64,000 nt of DNA from Planctomycetaceae bacterium (lineage in GTDB: Bacteria > Planctomycetota > Planctomycetia > Pirellulales > Lacipirellulaceae), in assembly GCA_003233055.1 (NCBI GenBank), contig QIKP01000014.1, positions 60,387 through 124,386 of the forward strand, written 5' to 3'. The notes under the pieces were generated by a model. That model saw only the letters and a program-made list of their open reading frames with translations. It was not told the origin of the DNA and made no database searches. The first letter of the stretch is position 1; each line of letters begins with the position of its first letter. The position numbers and the translations under genes are program-made. Positions 10,154 to 19,479 of this stretch are shown piece after piece.

Positions 10154-12286
10154 ATGAGTACCTCCGAGTTCTCCAATACGCCTCGATCGCCCGAATCGGC
10201 CCTTACCGTCGATCCGGAGGATGTCCAGCGCGCCAAGCGCGAGATCCAGTCGATCGTCCAACAAATCGCTGAACTCTCGCGATCCGATGTCCCGCTCGAG
10301 CAGTTCTACGACGAATTCCTCAATAAAGTGGTGACTGCTCTGGCGGCTGTGGGGGGAGCGGTTTGGACGCGCGGCAATGGCGGTTTTCAGCTCACCTACC
10401 AAATCAACCTCCGCGACACGGGCCTGATCGACGACCCGATCGGCCAGGAGCAGCATGGCCGACTGCTGCAACAGGCGGTGACCAGCGAAGAGGGGCTGCT
10501 GGTTGCCCCTCACTCGGGCCACGCCGTCAGCGGCGAGAATCTGCCTGGCGACGACACCGACGAACACGCGGCGGCGAACCCGACCAACTACTTGCTGGTC
10601 CTCATGCCGGTCCATAACGACGAAGGGCCGCAAGGGATCGTGGAGGTTTTTCAGCGTCCTGGCTCGCGTCCCGCGACGCAGCGTGGTTACTTGCGGTTTT
10701 TGCAACAGACCTGCGACATTGCGGGGGAGTACCTCCGTTCTCGACGACTTCGGCATCTCTCGGAGAAGCAGTCGCTTTGGGAACAACTCGAATCGTTCAC
10801 GCGTACCGCCCACGCCACGCTGGACGTTCGCGAGGCGGCCTACTCGATCGCCAACGAAGGTCGCCGGCTCATCGGTTGCGACCGGGTGAGTGTCGCCATC
10901 CGGCGGGGGAGCAAGTGCGTCGTCGAGGCGGTGAGTGGCCAGGACACGTTCGACAAGCGGTCGAACGTCGTGACGCTGCTCAATCGGCTCACGCGCGCGG
11001 TCACCAAGACGGGCGAAGACGTTTGGTACACGGGCGACACCAAGGACATGGCCCCGCAGGTCGAAAAGGCGATCGATGCCTACGTCGACGAATCGAACAC
11101 CAAGAGCATGGCGATCCTGCCACTCATCAAGCCCGACCGCGATGCCGAGGAAGGCAAACCGAACCAGAAGAAACGCCAAGAAGTCTTCGGCGCGCTCGTC
11201 GTCGAGCAGATGGTCGACACGAGCCCCTCGGACGGCTACGCCCAGCGCGTCGACGTGGTGCGAACCCACAGCGCGACAGCCCTCGCCAATGCCTTGGAGC
11301 ACCACAGCCTATTCCTCATGCCACTCTGGAAGATGCTCGGCAAAGCAACGTCGCTCTTTCGTGGTCGGACCAAGTGGAAGACCTTCGCTGGCCTTGCCGC
11401 AGCGATCGGGCTCGTGCTGGGAGCCCTTTTCTATGAGACCGACCTGAACCTCGAGGGGGACGCGCGACTGAAACCGACCACCTTGCGAAGCGTTTTTGCC
11501 CACATCGATGGGGAAATCAGCGAAGTCTTGGTGCAGTACAATCAAAAGGTCGAAGCAGGACAGGTGCTCGTCACCCAAAAAAGCCTGGAACTCGACAAGG
11601 AAATCAAACGGCTCCTCGGGCAAGCGAGCGAAATCGATGAACAAATCGCCTCACTCGCCCGACAGCAGATCGGCGGTGGGCTCTCCCAGGGAGAAAAACG
11701 AGAGGCCTCGGCAAGACTCGCCGAACTGCGGACCGAACGGAGAACCCTCGACAGCCAGCTCGCGAAGGTCGAAGAACAAATCGCCCTGCTCCAGGTCACC
11801 AGCCCGATCGCGGGCCGCGTCATCACCGGCAAGAGCCAGATTGAGCAACTCACCGGTCGCCCCGTCGGCCGGGGGCAGTCGCTCATGGAGGTGGCCGAAC
11901 TGACCGGCGATTGGTGGCTTGAGGTCCTCATGCCGGAGTCGCGCATGCGATTCGTCGCCGAGCAGTGGAACCTGTCGCAGCAATCGGGTGAGCCACTCCG
12001 CGTCACCTTCTTCGTCTCCTCGCTTCCCGAAGAGCATTTCTCGGGAAGCGTGAAGCTGATCGAAACAACGGCTGAAGCGAGGGGAGAGGAAGGGAATACC
12101 GTGCTGCTTCGCATCGAGTTCGACGAAGGCGAGTTGACCCGACTTCGAGAGATCATTGGCGACGACCCCAAGGTCGGTGCCGAAGCGATTGCGAAGGTGC
12201 ACTGCGGAAAAGAACCGATCGGCTACGTCTATTTGCACGATCTGTTCGACTTTATCCAGGCCAAGATTTTGTTCCGGCTCTGGTAA
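10154..12286 (+). CDS. GAF-domain + HlyD/biotin-lipoyl-like membrane fusion protein
   Basis: N-terminal GAF-like region, single TM near residue 420, 'GEISEVLVQYNQKVEAGQVLVTQKSLELDKEI...ITSPIAGRVITG' HlyD pattern. Confidence 0.8.
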   Translation: MSTSEFSNTPRSPESALTVDPEDVQRAKREIQSIVQQIAELSRSDVPLEQFYDEFLNKVVTALAAVGGAVWTRGNGGFQLTYQINLRDTGLIDDPIGQEQHGRLLQQAVTSEEGLLVAPHSGHAVSGENLPGDDTDEHAAANPTNYLLVLMPVHNDEGPQGIVEVFQRPGSRPATQRGYLRFLQQTCDIAGEYLRSRRLRHLSEKQSLWEQLESFTRTAHATLDVREAAYSIANEGRRLIGCDRVSVAIRRGSKCVVEAVSGQDTFDKRSNVVTLLNRLTRAVTKTGEDVWYTGDTKDMAPQVEKAIDAYVDESNTKSMAILPLIKPDRDAEEGKPNQKKRQEVFGALVVEQMVDTSPSDGYAQRVDVVRTHSATALANALEHHSLFLMPLWKMLGKATSLFRGRTKWKTFAGLAAAIGLVLGALFYETDLNLEGDARLKPTTLRSVFAHIDGEISEVLVQYNQKVEAGQVLVTQKSLELDKEIKRLLGQASEIDEQIASLARQQIGGGLSQGEKREASARLAELRTERRTLDSQLAKVEEQIALLQVTSPIAGRVITGKSQIEQLTGRPVGRGQSLMEVAELTGDWWLEVLMPESRMRFVAEQWNLSQQSGEPLRVTFFVSSLPEEHFSGSVKLIETTAEARGEEGNTVLLRIEFDEGELTRLREIIGDDPKVGAEAIAKVHCGKEPIGYVYLHDLFDFIQAKILFRLW

Positions 12287-12394
12287 GCCGGTCCGTGAGA
12301 GGGCGGAGGGCTGAGACAACGGCCCCTCCCCTTGTTGCTTTTATTTGTGTGACTCGTGGTTGATTTTCCTTTGGAGCAACAACTGGCAACGGCT

Positions 12395-13357
12395 ATGAAA
12401 ACCATCTTCCCTACGATCGCCCTCTTCAGTGTCTTCTTCGGTGTCTTCTTCGCTGCTTTGGGCCCGACGACTTTCGGCCAATCGCCTTCCGAGCGCGACC
12501 CGGAGCTACCCGAATGTCAGTTTTCGTTCTTGCAACACAACATCATCGAGATCGCGGCGGAAAAGGCGGGCGTTCTTCGCCACATGTCCGTCCGCGAAGG
12601 GTCGTTGGTCGACGAGGGGGAGGTCGTCGCTCGAATTGACGACCAAGAAGCGAAGATGCAGTGGCAAGTCGCCGAGCAGCAACGCCTCGCGGCGCTCGCC
12701 CGGTACAACGACGAGATCGAAAAACTCTACGCCGTCAAGGCTTCCGAAGTTGCCAAGGCCGACTACGAAGGGCTGCTCGATGCCAACTCCGGCAGCATCG
12801 ATAAAGTGGTCACCGAAACCGACCTCCGGCGTGCCAAGCTGGAATGGGAGCGGGCGGATCTGCAAATCGAGAAGGCGGGCAAAGACAAAACCCTCGCCGG
12901 CTACGAGTACCTCATCCGCAAAGCGGAGGTCGCCGCCACCAACATGGAAATCGACCGACGGATTGTCAAAGCCCCGTTTGCCGGGCAAGTCATGGAACTC
13001 TTTAAAAAGCAGGGCGAATGGGTCAATCCGGGCGATCCTCTCTTGCAATACGCCCGGTACGACACGCTCCGATGCGACGGACGGGTTTCGCTGAACGACT
13101 ACGACCCGAGAGAAATCGAAGGCTGCGACGTGACGGTCACCGCCGTTGTGGGACGAGGGGTCGCCGTCGAAGCGAAGGGAAAAATTACCTACGTCGAGCA
13201 ACTCGTCCAGTACGAAGGCCAATACACCTACCGCATCCAAGCAGAAATCCCCAACCAACTCCAAGGAGGCAGGTGGCTACTGCTCCCGGGGCTCTCGGCA
13301 AAGATGACCATCCACTTGGACCCGACGAGGCGTAGCTCGTCGGCTAGGCGCCAATAG
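12395..13357 (+). CDS. HlyD-like periplasmic adaptor subunit
   Basis: Signal peptide, 'AEKAGVLRHMSVREGSLVDEGEVVARID...IVKAPFAGQVMELFKKQGEWVNPGDPLLQYA'; ATG at 12395 preferred over upstream GTG. Confidence 0.8.
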   Translation: MKTIFPTIALFSVFFGVFFAALGPTTFGQSPSERDPELPECQFSFLQHNIIEIAAEKAGVLRHMSVREGSLVDEGEVVARIDDQEAKMQWQVAEQQRLAALARYNDEIEKLYAVKASEVAKADYEGLLDANSGSIDKVVTETDLRRAKLEWERADLQIEKAGKDKTLAGYEYLIRKAEVAATNMEIDRRIVKAPFAGQVMELFKKQGEWVNPGDPLLQYARYDTLRCDGRVSLNDYDPREIEGCDVTVTAVVGRGVAVEAKGKITYVEQLVQYEGQYTYRIQAEIPNQLQGGRWLLLPGLSAKMTIHLDPTRRSSSARRQ

Positions 13358-13380
13358 CCGACGAGCAACGCCTCGTCGGG
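13322..13380. repeat. Two family A palindromes as an adjacent pair
   Basis: CCGACGAGGCGTAGCTCGTCGGCT ... AGCCGACGAGCAACGCCTCGTCGGG. Confidence 0.85.
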
Positions 13381-13410
13381 AACCCCTTCGGCTTTTGATA
13401 TTTTTCTCCT

Positions 13411-15669
13411 ATGGCTACGACTCTTGCTGACAGCCTGGTTTCTAGCTCTTCGCGGGCGCTCGCCATTCGTGTGCGGCCCGATCTGAAGGCGCGGCGAGTC
13501 CGCTACCAGGGGCGAAACTATTGGGTGGTGAAGGACCCGGTCGGGCTCCAGTACTTCCGCTTCGAAGAAGAAGAATTCGCCATCCTGCAGATGCTCGACG
13601 GCGAATCGAGCCTCGAAGAAATCGCCGAACGGTTCGAGACAGAGTACCCGCCCCAGACCATCCGATCGGAAGAATTGCAACAGTTCATCGGTATGCTCCA
13701 CCGCAGCGGACTCGTGATTACCGGTGCGGGGGGGCAAGGGGTGCAGCTCAAGAAGCTCCGCGACGAAAAAGCGACCAAGCAGCGAATCGCCACCTTCAGC
13801 AATATCTTGTCGGTCCGCTTCAAAGGGATCGACCCGGAACGGCTCCTCAACTTTCTCGATGGCTACCTCGGGTGGTTTTGGTCGAAGCCCGCTTTCGCCC
13901 TCAATATGATGCTCGTCCTTACGGCGGCCACACTCATCCTGGTGCAATTCGATGTCTTTCAGTCGAAGCTGCCTTCGTTCAACTCGTTTTTTGAGGCCCA
14001 AAAATGGCTCCTCCTGGGCGGGGTCCTCGCCTGCACCAAGGTGATCCATGAGTTTGGTCATGGGCTCAGTTGCAAGTACTTCGGTGGCGAATGCCACGAG
14101 ATGGGGATCATGTTCCTCGTGCTGACCCCTTGCCTCTATTGCAACGTGTCGGACTCGTGGATGCTCCCCAACAAATGGCATCGGGCGGCGATCGGGGCGG
14201 CCGGGATGTACGTCGAGGTGGTGCTCGCGTCGATTTGCACCTTTATCTGGTGGTTCTCCGAGCCAGGGTTCTTGAACTACCTTTGTCTGAACATCATGTT
14301 CGTCAGTTCGGTGAGCACGATTCTGTTTAACGCCAATCCCCTCTTGCGGTACGATGGATACTACATCGCGAGCGACGTGCTGGAGATCCCCAATTTGAGG
14401 CAGAAAGCGACCTCGATCCTCAGCCGAACGCTGGGCAAGTGGTGCCTGGGGATCGAACCGCCCGACGACCCGTTCTTGCCGAAGAGCAATCAAGGCATGT
14501 TTGCGCTCTACAGCGTGGCGGCGGCCATCTACCGTTGGGTCGTCGTGCTGTCGATCTTGTATTTCCTCAACCAAGTCTTCGAACCGTACGGACTCAAGAT
14601 CTTGGGGCAGGCGATCGCGATGATGTCGATTTATGGACTACTGGTGCAACCCCTTGTCAAACTCTACAAATATTTCAAAGTGCCTGGGAGGATGGGAAAA
14701 GTGAAACGCTGGCGATTCCTAACGACGCTGTTCCTCGTCATCGCGATCCTAACAGCGGTCGTGAATGTCCCGTTGCCGTCGTACGTCTATTCGACCCTCG
14801 TTGTGCAGCCTCGCAATGCGGAAATCGTCTCGGTCAAAGTCGATGGCAGGCTCGAATCGATTGCCGAAGGCGTCGAACCAGGCGCCCATGTCGAGAAGGG
14901 CCAAGTCCTCGCCCAGTTGCGAAATTTACAGCTCGAGGCAGCACTGGTCGGACTGGAAGGCGAGCGGGCCGTTCTGATCGAGCGATTGCGGAGCCGCCAG
15001 GCACTCAGCCATGTCGGGAACCGGGCCGATCGAACCGCCGCGAAGAACGAGATCGCCAACTTCCGGAAGCGACTTCAATCGATCGACACGCAGATCTCGC
15101 TCCAGAAAGAAGACCTCCAGCGGCTGGTGATCCGCGCACCGCGCACCGGGGTGATCATCCCTCCCGAGATCGTTCCCGATTCGCGTCGTGACGACAAGGA
15201 ACTCACCACCTGGCATGGGACCCCCTTTGATAAGCGCAACCTAGGGGCAACGCTCCAGACCGGCACGAAGTTTTGCTGGATTGGCGACCCAACCGATCTG
15301 GAAGCCCGCCTGCTCGTCGAGCAAGACAGCTCGAATCGAGTCCGCCGGCAGCAACCGGTCCAGGTACTGCTCCGCCAGTCGGCAGACATTCGCTACACCA
15401 CCTTCATCGAAGACCGCGAGGAAGACAAAGTGCCAGTCGCCCCCGCCCGACTCTCGAGTCTCACCGGGGGGTCGCTGCCGACCGAGATGGACAAATCGGG
15501 CGTCCCCCGGCCACTCACCCCCCACTACTACGCCTTCGCTCCACTCCCCAACGACCCCGATCGCCTCCGCGTGGGGCTGATCGGCGAAGCGAAGATACGA
15601 ACCCCCGACCGGACGCTCGGCCAGCGCATCTACCGTTACGCAGCCCGGACGTTTAACTTTGAATTGTGA
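13411..15669 (+). CDS. Site-2 protease-like M50 metallopeptidase with N-terminal PqqD-like and C-terminal HlyD-like regions
   Basis: HEFGH zinc motif, second motif NPLLRYDG, multiple TMs, C-terminal 'DGRLESIAEGVEPGAHVEKGQVLAQL...IRAPRTGVIIPP'. Confidence 0.85.
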   Translation: MATTLADSLVSSSSRALAIRVRPDLKARRVRYQGRNYWVVKDPVGLQYFRFEEEEFAILQMLDGESSLEEIAERFETEYPPQTIRSEELQQFIGMLHRSGLVITGAGGQGVQLKKLRDEKATKQRIATFSNILSVRFKGIDPERLLNFLDGYLGWFWSKPAFALNMMLVLTAATLILVQFDVFQSKLPSFNSFFEAQKWLLLGGVLACTKVIHEFGHGLSCKYFGGECHEMGIMFLVLTPCLYCNVSDSWMLPNKWHRAAIGAAGMYVEVVLASICTFIWWFSEPGFLNYLCLNIMFVSSVSTILFNANPLLRYDGYYIASDVLEIPNLRQKATSILSRTLGKWCLGIEPPDDPFLPKSNQGMFALYSVAAAIYRWVVVLSILYFLNQVFEPYGLKILGQAIAMMSIYGLLVQPLVKLYKYFKVPGRMGKVKRWRFLTTLFLVIAILTAVVNVPLPSYVYSTLVVQPRNAEIVSVKVDGRLESIAEGVEPGAHVEKGQVLAQLRNLQLEAALVGLEGERAVLIERLRSRQALSHVGNRADRTAAKNEIANFRKRLQSIDTQISLQKEDLQRLVIRAPRTGVIIPPEIVPDSRRDDKELTTWHGTPFDKRNLGATLQTGTKFCWIGDPTDLEARLLVEQDSSNRVRRQQPVQVLLRQSADIRYTTFIEDREEDKVPVAPARLSSLTGGSLPTEMDKSGVPRPLTPHYYAFAPLPNDPDRLRVGLIGEAKIRTPDRTLGQRIYRYAARTFNFEL

Positions 15670-15690
15670 GTCGGGGGGGCGACCGACTCG

Positions 15691-15750
15691 CAGCCGCTGA
15701 AGCAGCAACGCCAAGGGGCGTTGGCGTTGGCGATGCCGCTTCAGCGGCAG
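15691..15750. repeat. Two family B palindromes in inverted orientation
   Basis: CAGCCGCTGAAGCAGCAACGCCAAGG / GGCGATGCCGCTTCAGCGGCAG. Confidence 0.8.
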
Positions 15751-15861
15751 TGCGCCGGGTGCCGGGCGCCATCACTGCTAGCAGCTTCGCTCTGGCCCCG
15801 GCTCTGCTGCGTCGTTAGAATCGCGCCCCCTCTTTCCCTGATTTCTAGTGAGGCGCCCGGC

Positions 15862-18800
15862 ATGTCGGTTCGTTTGTTTGCAACCAGTGGCCCGGCGCGC
15901 GCGGCGAAGGCGAAGCGCCGGTTGCTGTTCTTGTTGGTAGTGATTCTAGCGATCGCGATTTTCGCGCCGACGATTGTCCTCCGCACTCCCCTCCGTGGGC
16001 TGCTGCTCGCACGGCTGGTTCCCGCGAACGTCGGGACGGTCACCGCCCAAACCCTCACCGCCGGTTGGTTCACACCGATCTCCGCGAAGCAGGTCGTGTT
16101 CCTCGACCCGTCGGGCAATCGGCTCGCCGAAATCGAACGACTCTCCATCGACCGAACACTTACCGCCCTCCTCAGCAACCACCGCAACCTCGGGACGATC
16201 CGTCTGGAGAACGCCACGGTCTACGCCTTAGTCCGGCCTGACGGGAGTTCAATCGAAGATGCGATTCTTGCGGCAAGCGAAACTCCGCCGGGCCAGGAAA
16301 GGGAGGCCGACACTTCGGCAACGGGCGGTCCCGCCTACCGCCTCGAAGTGGTGAACGGGCGCCTCCTCACGCGCGACGCCGCGACGGGCGAAACCTGGTC
16401 GGCCGAATCGCTTACCGCCACCCTCCACCATCCCGCCTCGGGAGAACAGAAGATCGAGGTGGCCGGGTTCCTGCGGCCCGTGCAGGCCGACGGCGTGACC
16501 TTGGCCCCTTCCCCCGAAGGGGCGGGACGCTTTGAGTTGCGTTGGGGGACCACCGACGAAGGGATCCATGCCACGCGACTCGTCCTCGGGAGCGTCCCGC
16601 TTGCGCCGTTCCGGCCGTGGCTTCAGAGATTCGATCCAGCGCTTCAACTCACCGGGCAGTTGACAGGCAAATTAAGCCTTTCGCATCCGCCAGGAGGGCA
16701 CGAGTCGCTCACCGGCAGTTCGAACGGCCGGCTATCGCTCACCAGCCTGAAAGTCCGCGCCACGGCACTTCATGGCGAAACCTTGCAACTCGATCAGACC
16801 AACCTAGCATGGCAGGGCACGGCACGCGGCGGACGCTTGGCGGTCGAAAACCTCTCCCTAGAATCCGACATCGCCCTGTTCGACCTGCGTGGCACCGCGC
16901 CGGCCCGAGTCGTCAAGCAACTTGCTGCCGGTGAATGGGCCCCGTTGGAGGCCATGACCCGGAGCGACCTCGATATCGAGGGACGCGTCCACCTCGCCCG
17001 ACTCGCCAATCGCCTGCCCGGACTCCTTCTCATTCGCGAAGGAACCAAGATCACCGATGGCCAAGTCCGATTCGCGTCGAAGAGCGAGCCAAGCGAGAAG
17101 GGCCGAAAGCTGACCGCTTCGCTCTCCACCACCTCCCTTTCGGGAACCACCGGGGGACGACCCATCTCCTGGGACGCGCCGCTCCGCGTCGACCTGGTCG
17201 CTCGACAAAGGGACAACCACTTCCGGTTGGATCGACTCGATTGCAAATCCGATTTCTTGCATTTCACCGGCTCGGGCGATACTCGACAAATAAAAATCGA
17301 GGGCCAAGTCGATCTCGACCAACTGGTCCGCCGACTCGAATCGTTCGTCGACTTGACCGATTGGCAGCTCACCGGGCGCAGCAAGCTCGAGATCACCGGT
17401 CAAACCGACGACCGGGGCCGCTTGGTGGCACGCGGCTCGGGCAGCTTTAGCGACATGGTCGTGGCGTTTCGTGGCGATACGCTCGCCCACGAACGACAAC
17501 TCGATTGGCAAACGCACCTCGAAGGGAAGTCGGACGCCTCTTCCCTTTGGCCCCGCCAACTGCAAAGCGGGCAACTATCCCTCACGGCGGGCGGCGACCA
17601 GATGACGCTTCGTCTGACCGAGCCCACCCTTCTCGAAGAATCGTTCTCGGCAACCGAATGGCCCGTAGCGATCACCACGACCGGCCAGCTCGGTAGCTGG
17701 GCAACCCGGCTGCGGCCTTGGGTCGATCTCTCCGCGTGGCAACTCGCCGGTCGGCTCGATTTGCGTGCCGAAGGCCGAGTGCGCGCCGAGCCGCTGGCGC
17801 TGACGTTGGCGAGTTCGGATCTGAAAATCGGCTCGCTCGAAGCGATCTCCGAGGGTTGGGAAATCCGGGAGCCACGCATCGAATGGCAAGGCGACGCCAG
17901 TTGGGATGCCACCACCGGCACCCTCACCAGTCGAGGAGGGCAGCTTCTCAGCAGCACCGCCGCCGCCAGTTTGCGAGATTGGTTTTGGACCAGCGACCCG
18001 CGACAAGCACGCCGCGTCGGTGGGCTAGCGGCCGTGCGCGCCGATCTCGGTCGGCTCGCTGCGATGCGCCGCGCAACGTCAGAGAACGACCCCGACGCCC
18101 TGACACCGGTCGGCGAAGTGAGTGGCAACGTCCAACTTGCGGCCGAGGGAGACCAAATCTTGGCCCGGCTCGATCTGACAGGCACCCACATCGCCCTCAA
18201 AAAACCGCAGCCAAGCTTGCCCGGCCAGCCAGCCACTTGGCAAACCGTTTGGCAAGAGCCCCAACTCCGCGTCACCGGCACCGTCGCCTACTCCCCTGCC
18301 CTCGATCGGCTCAAGCTCGAGAGCCTGCGTACCGAATCCGCATCGCTCGCGCTGGCAGCGAGCGGCCAAATCGAGAACCTGACCAGCGAAGGAGAGGTCG
18401 ACCTTGCAGGCACCGTCGACTACAACCTCAGCCGCCTCACCCCGCTGATCGCCCAGTACGTTGGCCAGGGGATCGCCCTCGCCGGCAACGGGCCTGCACG
18501 GTTCGAGGTCCGAGGCTCGCTGGCCAGTCAACTCCAATTAGAAACCACCCCCCGGCGGCTGGGAACCACGGCGGCGCAAGCCAGCGGTGGTACCCGAGGG
18601 ACGGCCAAAACTTGGCAAGCCCGGGTCCTCGCGCCGTGGACTTCGGCCAGTCTGTATGGCTTGCAGGTGGGTGACGGGCGTCTCTCGGCAGAACTTGCCA
18701 ACGGTCGAATCGCCATCGAGCCGCTCGACTTTGCGATCGGCGGAGGCCGCTTCACCGCGTCGCCAAGCGTTCGCCTCGACCCCGCACCGGGCGAAGTGAC

Positions 18801-19479
18801 GCTCGCTGCCGGGCCGCTGCTCACCGATCTCCGCATCACGAAAGAAGTGAGCGAGCAGATGCTCAAATACATCGCCCCGGTACTAGCCAACCACGCACGG
18901 GGCGAAGGGCTCTTTTCGATGACCCTCACCGGCGCTCGCATCCCTCTCGGCGACCCTGCTGCGGCCGAAGTCGCCGGGCAGCTCCTCGTGCAATCGGCCA
19001 CGATCACTCCCGGACCAATGGTCAAGGAGTGGATCCAAGTCGCCCGTCAAATCGAGGCCCTCGCTCGGGGAGGCACACCAAGCGCATCCCCCACGGGGAG
19101 GCCCACCACCGAAATGACCATCCGTAGTCGGAACGTCAGCTTTCAATTGACCGGCGGTCGTGTGTATCATCAAGGCTTGGAGTTCGAGATTGAAGGAGTC
19201 GTCTTTCGGTCGCGAGGCTCGGTCGGATTCGATCAGACGTTGTCGCTGATGATCGAAATCCCGATCCAGGACCGATGGATCGAGGGAAACCGGCTCCTCT
19301 CCGGTTTGCGAGGCAAGTCGATCGAGCTGCCGGTGACAGGAACCTTTACCAATCGTCGCGTCGACGCCAAAGCCGCCCTCAAGCAAGCAACGCAACTATT
19401 CCTCGGCCGGGATGCCATTCGTGGAGCGATCGGAAATGAAGTCAATCGAGCGCTCAACAAATGGCTCGGCGGCGAATAG
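15862..19479 (+). CDS. Large AsmA/DUF3971-like membrane-anchored protein
   Basis: N-terminal TM (LLFLLVVILAIAIFAPTIVLRTPLR), long beta-rich body with AsmA-like C-terminal part; start moved to 15862 because the upstream part is repeat-derived. Confidence 0.65.
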   Translation: MSVRLFATSGPARAAKAKRRLLFLLVVILAIAIFAPTIVLRTPLRGLLLARLVPANVGTVTAQTLTAGWFTPISAKQVVFLDPSGNRLAEIERLSIDRTLTALLSNHRNLGTIRLENATVYALVRPDGSSIEDAILAASETPPGQEREADTSATGGPAYRLEVVNGRLLTRDAATGETWSAESLTATLHHPASGEQKIEVAGFLRPVQADGVTLAPSPEGAGRFELRWGTTDEGIHATRLVLGSVPLAPFRPWLQRFDPALQLTGQLTGKLSLSHPPGGHESLTGSSNGRLSLTSLKVRATALHGETLQLDQTNLAWQGTARGGRLAVENLSLESDIALFDLRGTAPARVVKQLAAGEWAPLEAMTRSDLDIEGRVHLARLANRLPGLLLIREGTKITDGQVRFASKSEPSEKGRKLTASLSTTSLSGTTGGRPISWDAPLRVDLVARQRDNHFRLDRLDCKSDFLHFTGSGDTRQIKIEGQVDLDQLVRRLESFVDLTDWQLTGRSKLEITGQTDDRGRLVARGSGSFSDMVVAFRGDTLAHERQLDWQTHLEGKSDASSLWPRQLQSGQLSLTAGGDQMTLRLTEPTLLEESFSATEWPVAITTTGQLGSWATRLRPWVDLSAWQLAGRLDLRAEGRVRAEPLALTLASSDLKIGSLEAISEGWEIREPRIEWQGDASWDATTGTLTSRGGQLLSSTAAASLRDWFWTSDPRQARRVGGLAAVRADLGRLAAMRRATSENDPDALTPVGEVSGNVQLAAEGDQILARLDLTGTHIALKKPQPSLPGQPATWQTVWQEPQLRVTGTVAYSPALDRLKLESLRTESASLALAASGQIENLTSEGEVDLAGTVDYNLSRLTPLIAQYVGQGIALAGNGPARFEVRGSLASQLQLETTPRRLGTTAAQASGGTRGTAKTWQARVLAPWTSASLYGLQVGDGRLSAELANGRIAIEPLDFAIGGGRFTASPSVRLDPAPGEVTLAAGPLLTDLRITKEVSEQMLKYIAPVLANHARGEGLFSMTLTGARIPLGDPAAAEVAGQLLVQSATITPGPMVKEWIQVARQIEALARGGTPSASPTGRPTTEMTIRSRNVSFQLTGGRVYHQGLEFEIEGVVFRSRGSVGFDQTLSLMIEIPIQDRWIEGNRLLSGLRGKSIELPVTGTFTNRRVDAKAALKQATQLFLGRDAIRGAIGNEVNRALNKWLGGE

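Noticed and set aside
10133-11305. 390-aa minus-strand ORF
   Set aside because: Antisense to the GAF-HlyD gene; low-complexity His/Arg/Val composition and no family motif
13228-14574. 448-aa minus-strand ORF
   Set aside because: Antisense to the M50 gene and contains the repeat-derived peptide ADELRLVG
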